In this document: one piece after another, positions 55,201-64,000 of the stretch
Position numbering within the stretch: the first letter of the stretch is position 1
How the letters are laid out: every line of letters begins with the position of its first letter
NCBI GenBank assembly: GCA_022577435.1
Contig: JAKOON010000017.1
Coordinates: 2,697,501 to 2,761,500 of the forward strand
DNA length: 64,000 bases
From: Embiotoca jacksoni
Taxonomy: Eukaryota > Chordata > Actinopteri > Embiotocidae
Direction: 5' to 3'
Made by a program: the position numbers and the translations under genes
Notes under the pieces: model-generated
Told to the model about the DNA's origin: nothing
Database searches by the model: none
The model's input: the letters and a program-made list of their open reading frames with translations, nothing else

Positions 55201-58200
55201 TTTTTTGGTGGAAAAAAACTACCGCCTAAAACCTGTTATTTAGCAAATTTAAATCCAGTGTGTGATTACACTGTGAACATTCTAGGCTTTTATTTCTGCT
55301 TTCCACACTTTATGAAAATAAATCACATGAAAATAATATGACCGAAGTTATCGGTCCATTTTTAAAACTTAGTAAGTTATCTATTTGCTGCTCAGGCTGC
55401 TGTTTACCAGCTCAGGTCCGGTGAGGACCACAGAAGTCTTTGCTCCAGCCATCTTCTTGTCTACAGCCCACAGCTCTGTCTGTCTGGCCTTGAAGAAACT
55501 GACCCGTGGGTCTGGGGACTGGAGTATCTGTCTGCAGGGGCATACAAACAAAGATCAATGGGATGGTGTGAGTGTGTGAACGTGTGTGTGCTTGTGTGCA
55601 TTTGTTTATTTTTATCATTGCTAACCTCAGCTCCTGCCATTCCAGTAATCTGGCATCAGGATCCAGCAGTTTGCAAGAATATCCAATATTCACTGCAGTC
55701 TCTACAATGTAACAAGGGCAGGAAAGAGAGAGACAAAGACACAAACCACACAGATACTTTGCTTTTATGCGGCTACAGCACAGCATTCAAAGTGCCTCCT
55801 GCTACAGTAAGTCACAATACCTTTTTTATCTCCAGTCAGTACCCATACTTTAATCCCAGCCTGTTGAAGAACAGCAATAGTCTCGGGAACGCCCTCCTGA
55901 AGCCGGTCCTCTATCGCTGTCACCCCCAGAAGCTGCAATAGCATTTCTGTTCAGCATTCATACTTTATTACAGAGTAGTAAGACTATAAAAAGGTGATGT
56001 CAGTGAAGTTCATCCTCGCAATGAGAAGCAACGCATAGGATTAACAAAGATGTATGTGAACAGGGATTATGTCTATGTTGTGCTCCACAACAGAGTTATC
56101 CTTATTGGTCCCGCTGTTTCAATGATCAGCGACACCACTTCAAATGGAGGATTGAAAATAAACATAGAAAATCCCTTTGAGGAAAAGCCCACCTGTAGGT
56201 CTCTCTCCATCTGATCATACAGCTTTTCCAGCAATGCCTCACGGTCACAGGTCACCATGGCAGCAGACCGGGTCAGAGTTTTACTCCACTGCTCCCATAA
56301 TGCCTCAGGAACAGATCGAACCGCAACACAGAGTGTCCTCAGACAGGCCTCAGCAAACAGCTGACAGGAGATGAGTTAACATAGTTTTTGATAGGCTGCA
56401 CATCATTTACAGCATTAGGCTGAACTAAAGCATCGACAGAGAAAAAACAGGAGATAAATATTTCTGTCATGACAGCGATGCCTCATCTGTCTAAGTAGGA
56501 CTAAACTGGAGATGACTGGCCTGATTCTTTCTTAAACACCCCATTGATCATTGGTCAAGAACTTTTAATTGATCTTCAACTACTCTCAGTACAGTGTGTT
56601 GAAGCTCTGATGTTCAGACAATTGAAGATATTCAATTATTAGATATTATACATCGAGTCCAATTTGACTTGTACTCATCTCAACGAGAAAAAAGATTTTA
56701 TAAATAATTCTACGGTATTTGACTTATAACTGTAAACAGGGGAGGGGGTGGGGGGTGGGCGTAGCTTTGAGTAATGACTGCAAACAGGAGTAACAGCCAC
56801 ACTGCTTCAAAAGAAAAGTGCAATAATTTACCTCCAGAGCTTCTTCAATGCTGTCCTGATTTGGGCAGTCCTTCTGCAGTTTTTCCAGGATCACTATATC
56901 TGCCCCTTTACAGTACAGTTTTAAGCCACCCTCTGGCTCCCGCACTGAAAGAAAAAACGCACAGCCCGTACATACGTGACGTGGATATAAGTGGATTTAA
57001 ATAATATGACAAGGGATTGTTTCAGTTGAGTGATTAGTTGAATCAAAGCTTTGTGATCCAAACAGAAAAGAAAATATATTACATCAGTGTGTTGAGAGGT
57101 CTACTCTCACCCAGCACAGACATGCATCTCCTCTTGCTGGTAAAGTCAAGAAGTGCCAGTAGCTGATATTGGCGAGGGACACCCAGCTCGGAGACGACAA
57201 TAAAGTCTCTCGTCCTGGAAAGAAAGACCCAGCCCAGCTCCCTCGCTGCACCAACAAGGGCCTCCTCATCTGGGGATGCAGCCTGATAAACTGGAGTCTC
57301 TATTGGAATGTGGTAAATTCACAAGGAGGAAATAAACATGTTGTCTTCCAGGAATGGACCATTCATTGTTCCTCCATCATACATATTATATCAGACTCAG
57401 ACCAGTGATTAAGGGGTTGGAAAATAACTGAAAAACGTAAGCTTTCCTGTAGTTAACACGTTACATATGCAAGCGAATTACAGTATTTTGACCTGTAATT
57501 TTAGCACTCCCATCCAGTCAGTCAGCACATAACAAAAACCCAATTAGTCACAAGGTTTCAGCAAATATCAGACTTGAGGTCAGCTACTGTCTCAGATTTG
57601 ACACTTTTATCAGTTGAAAGATGAACTACTTCGGTGACGAATCACAAACGACATGAATGCACACACATACAGCCTCACCTTCCTTCCACTCTGCCATGAC
57701 AGTATGACATAAAGCCAGCGCAGTGAAGAACTGTCTGCTGAGTGAACACTGCTGTCCCCTGAGTCTCTCCACAAGGCTGGGAGCAGACATGAACAGACCA
57801 CCACAGGAGAACGGATTCCAGCTCAAATCCATGGGCTGTGTAGACAAAGGGAAAACGAAGGTGAACCACATGTCAGTGTGCAATGACATTATCAGATCGG
57901 ATTCCAGAATACGTTGGAATTGGGCTGGAAAGATACGAGGCAGCAAAAGGACAAAACACAGTTCAAAGATGCAGAGTGTAATCATAGTACCTCTACATCC
58001 TCTGCCCTGACTGACGCATCACCTGTAAAGAAATAGAGACATTATTATTGTTTAATGAATTGGAAAAAGCATTTGAATAGGAGGTAAGGTTTATCAGTCA
58101 AACGCACACAAGTATTTTTTTTTTTAAATTGGAGACAACATTTAAAAAAAAAAAAAATAAAGACAGGAAACAGACATACGAGTTGAACCAGGAAGTGGCT

Positions 58201-61200
58201 CAGACATACAACATATGGTAGATGTGACACTGATATGATATCAGTTACAGTATGTCTTCTGTGGGCAGAGTCAATTTTAAATATTTAGTAGATGTGAAGT
58301 GTCTCTCAAAGTGTCTCATTCCTCCAGGGTTTATGTAAGATCGTATCCCCTGGTCATTATCAAACTCTGTTACACAAATTACAAAGTGACTACTGTGTAG
58401 CTGTAATTACGGGATGCAATCTTGTAGTTTCACACATTCTTGAGCTCAGCAGCCAAACAAGGAGAACGCGTTTTAAAAACGGTCTCATTGCTATCACTGT
58501 TATGTCATACTGAAATGGGGACATTATAAAGTATTTTTACATTTACTATCGTCAACAATGAATGGTCAATCTTTTACATTATTTTTCCACTTTTAAAATC
58601 ATAAACTGTTCTACAATTTGATACTTTGTAACTATAGTTTAAAACACTTACTAAGTACTCCCTGAAGTCTACAAGGTCTTAATTCCCTTTTAATGAGTTT
58701 ATAACTTAAAGACTTTTGCAAAACAACAAGAGTAAGCAATTTATTGTTCTGTATATTGTCTTGACTTTACAGTCAACATGACATTTTCCTGATATACTGT
58801 ATCTATCAGATGACAAAGTTGTTTTATGTCCTGTAAGAAGGAATTTTTTAGAGTATATTACATCCTTATTTGATGTCATCGTGTTGAAACTGAATGAAAT
58901 GAAGAAAAAAAACAGAGTAGGTTGTAAATTATCTGTGCATCATGAAAAAAAACACTTTTAAGTCTTAGTACTGTGTTGTTGTTTCTTTTAAACTGACAAA
59001 CTAAAACATCACATAAGAAAATGTAGCTTTTGATATAGAAAATGATATCACCAGGTCATGAGGCAGTTTCAGTCTCATCATCGCTAAGAGAATGTTACCA
59101 TAGATCTCCCCCACTATGCAGCACTGTCTGAAGAGCAGACGATTCTGGGTTAGTGTCCCAGTTTTGTCACTCAGCAGGTATCCCACTTGGCCAAGCTCCT
59201 CAGTCAGTGAGGTATTCCTGGCCTGTGCCGGTCTGTCTGCCTGCTGCCAATACATCTCCATATCCCAGCCAATGAACAGGCTGTGGACTGTGTGGACCAC
59301 CTCAAACCTGCGAACACGACACACGGAGCATACATACACAGTAAATGCAACATATACACACAAACGCATATCTCTATTTTCAAATGATTGTCGTATTGAA
59401 TATGGAACTAACGAGATGTAGAGTGCTATGGGCATGGCTGGGCTGAGGAGGATGATGTAGCTCCAGTAGACGAGGAATCCGGTGTAAGATGGATTGCTGT
59501 TAACCACCAGAGCAGACAGAACCTCTGTCTGGCTCATGACCTGACTCGAAAACACGCCACTGCCGATTGCAAGGAACAGAGCCGCCAGCAGCACTGCCAG
59601 GACTATCTAGAAATCCAGAATATAGACACACACTGTATAACATAACTCCATAAGATGCCTCATGCTTGTCATCCCCCTGCCCTTTCCTCACTCACCCCGA
59701 TCACCACTCTGTTGAAAACTTTTTCTGTTCGAGTCGTCTTCACTCTCAGTTTCCCGCAGTTTCTCAGGATTTTAGTGTCCGCGCCTGGCATAAAACAGAC
59801 TACTATCAGACGCTATCGCTGCGGCGGCCTGGCCAAGTGAGTCAGAGGGCCATCCTGCAGCCAGAGGGTGAGAGTTCAAGCCCTCGTGTCAGCAAACTTC
59901 TGCTGATGTGCCCTTGAGCAAGATGCTGAATCCCTACCAGCGCCGGGGGTGTCTGACCCCGGTGTGGAGAGGTCAGGGGAAGACAGAATTTTCCTTGCAG
60001 GGATCAATAAAAAGTATCGCATTATGTTTTCTGGTGATGTTGTTTCAAACTCACATAGACTGTCGAAAGACGCTGAACTTCATGTGTAAAAATGACAAAA
60101 CCGTTCAAGGGCAGAAAACTGATTCTAACTTTGCCCTACAAAAGCATTAAGATGTCAACTTTGAACCTGCTTAATTTAAAGTACGCTATGTCAAGTGTGA
60201 GGTTAGTTAGAGTTATAATCGGGCTGAACTGGGGTCACACCAATAGACAGTTTCTGATGATATGTGTAAAACCCATCTCAGGAAGAATTTGATCTATTGA
60301 TCTGCTTCACAAGAACTGAAAGGGTCATATCTCAGAGATCCACAGCATCTCTGCCTGGTCCAGTAATATCCGATCAATGATCACTTAAAAGACAGGAGGA
60401 GCCTGTAATCTGCATGACGTTAACACACCCACACTTAAGACACAGCTGCGAGAGTTAAGTACTCAGTGCCATAATTAGCAGTAGACTGTATTTTATGTAT
60501 TGAAATTCGTCATTGAAATGAGTGGAGGCCACAGTACAAGGTGTCTTGAGGATAGGTGGTCTGGAAATATTTTTTAATAGTTTTCTTTTACTTTTGTGAG
60601 AGACTGCTTCACATATAAGAGCTTCTTTGCATCGGGGTCATTGTTAGACTCATCAGACAAGTTTGACCGTGGCTGGTATACATTTTATGAACAAAATCTG
60701 TATCTTTCTACTCTCGCGGGGATAAAAATCTACGATCATATCTGCTTCTTGAAACTGATTATATTCTTCTACCAGTACCAGTGTATATGGCCAAGCCATA
60801 TGCCAAGTCCGTGTTGCGTAGGACTGTTCCCCTCAGGAGGATGTGCTCGTTGTCAAGGGTAAGACACTCTCCTCGCCACTGCAGCTGACCTCTATAGTTG
60901 TACAGGCGATTGTTGGGCTCCTCACAGAGCACAACACCTGTAAAATGAGAAGTTACAAGAACACCCTTTTGTAAGAAGTTAGTTTACGAGTTTACTTTTG
61001 CTCTACTTTAAAATGAGCACAGTTGGAATCTGGATTCGGAACACAAAACATTTATTCACCATCAAAGGCACCGAGCGCCTCCTCGGTAGGGTGAGAGGTC
61101 AGCTCATTGTGTGTAGCACTGAGAGCCTGCCGATACTTGAGGTTAGTCTCTCTGTATGAAGAAAAAAAACTTTACTCAAACTTTATCGTTAACATTAAAC

Positions 61201-64000
61201 AGTACATCAAATCAACAGAAACAATAAAAGTTAGAAAGCCAAAGCAATGTGTAGCTAATACATATATGAATAAGCAGTCGTGCAGTCTTAATGTGTTTGG
61301 TTTACAAGTTCAGTAAACAGATTTACATGTTGTTTAGTACAGGAGTAATTCATTAAAGCTTATAGACTCATACAACTGTCTTTACTCTGCATTTAACCAA
61401 AAGGCACAAACCATAAAAAGGCTAGCTCACATCTGCTTCTTGTCCGAAACTGTCCATCTAAAATGTTAGCTCACTTTCCATAATTTTATGAGTTACCACA
61501 GCAACAACAAACACATTCCAGACATATCTGTCCTTTTTTAGTGTCCCCCAGAATTTTTTTTGTTGCAGCCTGTGCTTTTTGAGCACATATCTGTATTTGG
61601 TGGTCTTTCGTCTTTTCATATTTTTAATGCTCAGTACGTACAGCTGTTTTTAATAATCCTAATGTATTGTAAAACATGCACCACCCTTACTATAAACATA
61701 ACAACTTGTATATATGTACAGGTGTATAAATGTTTCTGATGACTTCAGGATGAATTAAGCGATACATTTTCACAGAGGTATCAGAATGAATTGATTCGGA
61801 GGACTTTGTTTCTCACCCATCAATATCAGCTGTCTCCACGTAACACAGACTATGCGGATCTGAACTACACAGAAGAAGAAAATCCGCCTGGGAGGAAAGG
61901 CAGAAAATATAAACTCAAATTGGAGAGGTGGCAAAGAGGAAAATTACTGGAAATATAAATTTAAATTTATTTACAAGTATTTACATTTAAATTCAACCGC
62001 TAAATACTACTATGCTGAAAATGTGCAAATGTATACTATTCATACTACTTTTATATTGTAGGTTAACAATGTGTACTCTCATCCTCATTCAGTAACAGCA
62101 ACAAATTAGACCCTGTTTTTAAAAGACTAGTGCTGACTTCTATGTTTTATTACTTGAGAGGCTCACAGGGATGACTTGGTTTTTGTGGATCCGCAGCACA
62201 TCACCCACACACACATCTTTCCATTGGACTGGGTTGAAACTGAGACAGATGAAGAATGAGCATTTATTTATCATTTAACATATATTATAATAAGCAAGAT
62301 AAACCCGACTAATTTCACATGAAAAGAAAATCAGTTATGATAACCAAACGAAATCCCATTAAACAAAAAAAAAAATATCAGGAAATAAATTTACCAAATT
62401 ATCGGAGAAAGCACAGCATCTTGAATGTATGAGTAACATAACGTCGTAAAAATACATCTGAACATACTGTAAGAGAAGAGGTTGACCACAGTTCTTGTCT
62501 TTGATAGGTGCAGAAAACGCTCTGTGTTTTCGCCCTGCTCTAACTCGCAAAGTGACCATCCAGGGATTCACTCATTCACACTTCATTAGAGATTCATTAG
62601 AGGGCTGTTTCAAAGTGGAGCTGTGCTGACTCCTGAGAGAATAACCCACTGTCTTTGTCCTCACCTCTGGGAAATGAGTACGTCACAGGGTCGGGAGTTA
62701 ATCTCAGAGTCGCAGTGTCTTCTCGCCTGGATCAGAGATGCAGAGAGTGACAGTGACAGAGAGAAAGAGAGAAACGAGAAAGTACAGAGATAGGTTGAGA
62801 AGCGTGGCAACGACGGCGGATGAGAGTGATGGACAAGGAGCATGTGAGAGGGAGTGAGAGTGGCCGGGAAAGGTTGAACAGGAGAAAGGAGAAAGGAGAA
62901 ATGCCATTATGGGGCTCTACAGTGACACCAGCTGGGAGATTTACACCCTCCACTAAATGATTAGTCAATAGAGAGGGGTCAAGCAAGCGTTTCACCCAGA
63001 GCTGTTAACGACCGTAACTCAGTGATGCACTTAACCAGAGAATTCTCCATGCAAAACATCCCGCCTGCATTTAAAAGGAAAAGCTTTAATGATAGGACAG
63101 AAAATTAATGCTGCTGGGATGACTGGTTTAGTCAATGAGGAGAGGACAAGGAGTCAATGAGGACAATGAAGGGGAGAAAAGAGTGCATACATGTTCAAAT
63201 GCCAAGAGCATAAATGCATGCGTGAGGCCGGTCATACAGTATATTTGTGCTTACGCGTATGCACCTGTGTGTGTGAGTGTGTACATGCATCTCAGAGATC
63301 TAATCCCACTCAAAATTGCCCCAGCTGAGAGAACGAGCACAAGACAGTCTCACCATGTCGTTGCTGAGGTCTTTCAGGCCTCTCACAAAAAGTACGATAG
63401 TCAGCGGGATGATGGTGATGTACCATGGTACGGATGCGATGGCAGGGATACACTGGAAAGCACACACAGGCATGCGCAAACAAAGAAGGAAAAAGGAAAC
63501 ATCTGGTGAAAAACATATGCACATATAAACATGTCCCCACAGGTATGGTGATCTATGCAAATATTGAAAGCTCTGGAAAAAGCTTGTCGGTGCAAAATGA
63601 GTTATGGTTATTTTGTCTAAACAAATGTGACATGGTTTGTGTCCACCCTCCTTTATACAGAGAGACTTAAGAATATTTACATAAACAAATAGTTTGAAAG
63701 ACAACATGATGTAATGTAAAAGAACAGGATATCTTCGTTTGTGTGCACACTTAGAGGAAATCCAGTTTTATCCCAATAAAGCAGAAAAAGTACAAATGCT
63801 GACACAGACTGTATCTGAATACCATAACAATTAATGAAGGCTAAAGCTGGCACCCAAAGGATGATTTATGTTTTGATTGAAAACATTTGAACAGAGTGAG
63901 AGAGAACAGCAGAGCCTTCATCTGACCTGCAACACCACCATGAGGAGAAAGTAGAGATTGGCCGCTCGCTGGAACTGTTCGAACAGCGTCAGGGGCAGGA
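52044..64000 (-). CDS. atp8b3: ATP8B3-like P4-ATPase phospholipid flippase (25 exons, 5' end cut off)
   Basis: Exons 5' to 3': 63927-64000 (cut by window edge), 63354-63452, 62665-62726, 62167-62239, 61817-61887, 61060-61151, 60779-60937, 59696-59784, 59413-59606, 59099-59307, 57991-58022, 57679-57835, 57111-57299, 56832-56944, 56193-56360, 55821-55932, 55626-55701, 55408-55531, 54605-54791, 54213-54436, 54036-54119, 53730-53954, 53112-53250, 52712-52842, 52044-52247. All junctions are GT-AG and every phase fits, giving 1,094 residues and a TAA stop. Motifs in order: FEQFQRAANLYF (TM1), DGETNLK, PIAL (TM4), DKTGTLTQ, SPDEEALV, LYCKGAD, TGDKKETA, GDGANDVNM. These define a class-4 P-type ATPase, and FLQRLLLVHGRWSY places it in the ATP8B group. 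The atp8b3 name rests on the neighbouring onecut3 and on AVQNADF-type wording. Family role: ATP-driven inward lipid transport with a CDC50 partner. Confidence 0.9.
52712..54436 (-). CDS. atp8b3: flippase C-terminal membrane-domain exons
   Basis: Exons 54213-54436, 54036-54119, 53730-53954, 53112-53250 and 52712-52842 encode TM5 to TM10. FLQRLLLVHGRWSY and FLRYFLYK precede TM5. Hydrophobic spans such as SLLYAVYSSFVLFFIPCGVF and IAAVCVSVVLFFIC are clear. Confidence 0.9.
54605..55932 (-). CDS. atp8b3: flippase P-domain exons
   Basis: Exons 55821-55932, 55626-55701, 55408-55531 and 54605-54791. They encode LLGVTAIEDRLQEGVPETI, the WVLTGDKK|ETA hinge motif and the magnesium-binding loop GDGANDVNMIK (about 54618-54638). 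The insert between the hinge and the CCRVTP block is short compared with ATP8B1. Confidence 0.9.
56193..58022 (-). CDS. atp8b3: flippase nucleotide-binding-domain exons
   Basis: Exons 57991-58022, 57679-57835, 57111-57299, 56832-56944 and 56193-56360. Motifs: FFTALALCHTVM, YQAASPDEEALV, LLDFTSKRRCMSVL, GLKLYCKGAD, ACLRTLCVA, all ATP8B N-domain blocks. In the FxSxRKRMS-type motif the residue before MS is Cys rather than the usual Arg. The first exon is only 32 bp, a micro-exon encoding the linker after the P-site. Confidence 0.88.
59099..59307 (-). CDS. atp8b3: flippase exon with phosphorylation site
   Basis: Contains SDKTGTLTQN; the Asp that forms the phospho-enzyme is encoded at 59166-59168. 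The exon ends on the first base of a Gly codon, which is completed by the 32-bp exon at 57991-58022. Confidence 0.95.
59413..59606 (-). CDS. atp8b3: flippase exon with TM3-TM4
   Basis: Two hydrophobic spans separated by a luminal loop. TM4 contains MPIALYIS; most P4-ATPases have PISL at this place (codons at 59421-59432), a motif lining the lipid pathway. The Ser-to-Ala change is visible directly. Confidence 0.9.
59820..60020 (+). mobile_element. tRNA-derived SINE in flippase intron
   Basis: Starts with a tRNA-like head (GGCCTGGCCAAGTGAGTC), a B-box-like GAGTTCAAGCC at 59872-59882, and then the GTGCCCTTGAGCAAGATGCTGAA-type block widespread in fish SINEs. It ends GATCAATAAAAA. TATCGC flanks both ends (59814-59819 and 60015-60020), a possible short target duplication. 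It is antisense to the host gene. Confidence 0.65.
60779..62726 (-). CDS. atp8b3: flippase actuator-domain exons
   Basis: Five exons (62665-62726, 62167-62239, 61817-61887, 61060-61151, 60779-60937) encode the actuator domain. The dephosphorylation loop DGET, the P4 counterpart of TGES in other P-type ATPases, is split between the exons at 61817 and 61060 (ADIDG|ETNLK). CEEPNNRLYNYRG and ILLRGTVLRNT follow, both standard P4 blocks. Confidence 0.9.
63927..64000 (-). CDS. atp8b3: flippase exon with TM1 start (partial)
   Basis: Encodes LPLTLFEQFQRAANLYFLLMVVLQ, the entry into transmembrane segment 1, aligned with the FEQFKRAANLYFL block of ATP8B1. It runs off the right edge. Roughly the first 80-100 residues plus the 5'UTR lie outside. 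Confidence 0.9.

Larger units (their letters stand above)
52248..63926 (-). other. atp8b3: flippase introns longer than 300 bases
   Basis: Introns at 52248-52711 (with a guanine run near 52583-52595), 53251-53729, 54792-55407, 56361-56831, 57300-57678, 58023-59098, 59785-60778 (with a SINE), 61152-61816, 62240-62664, 62727-63353 and 63453-63926. Apart from the items named I see no further gene or clear repeat in them. Confidence 0.75.

Overview
The window reads as nuclear DNA of a ray-finned (teleost) fish. It has compact vertebrate-style genes with GT-AG introns, no bacterial operons, many long (CA/TG)n microsatellites, and fish-type Tc1 transposon and tRNA-SINE remnants. Three protein-coding genes can be supported: a forkhead gene that is almost certainly foxq2 (plus strand, two exons, 2944-4566), onecut3 (plus strand, two exons, 28608-44466), and an atp8b3-like P4-ATPase phospholipid flippase (minus strand, 25 exons, 52044 to beyond the right edge). 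The convergent onecut3/atp8b3 order matches my recollection of human ONECUT3-ATP8B3 on 19p13.3, which supports both names.

Layout. 1-2490: AT-rich upstream DNA with no supported gene. 2490-4800: foxq2 with a TATA box. 4.8-28.1 kb: a large gene desert with microsatellites, a degenerate Tc1 transposase, a MITE-like element with 110-bp inverted repeats and a second possible DNA transposon; parts look like regulatory DNA. 28.1-29.65 kb: CpG-rich onecut3 promoter and exon 1, which encodes the activation region and the CUT domain. 29.65-44.17 kb: a 14.5-kb onecut3 intron with clustered ATCGAT sites (the ONECUT-type core), another Tc1 relic and a SINE. 44.17-44.47 kb: onecut3 homeodomain exon. 44.5-52.0 kb: convergent intergenic/3'UTR DNA. 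52.0-64.0 kb: the flippase, whose 25 exons join with perfect phase into 1,094 residues without a stop; only the N-terminal part lies outside the window.

The genes do not form a pathway in the bacterial sense. foxq2 and onecut3 are both neural/retinal developmental regulators, and the long non-coding flanks of onecut3 fit a developmental regulatory domain. The flippase is a structural neighbour of onecut3 with no evident functional link. The most interesting pattern is the clustering of ATCGAT motifs (20 of 22 in the window) between 20.1 and 45.3 kb, including a duplicated 15-mer, which suggests autoregulation of onecut3. All motif counts were made by eye.
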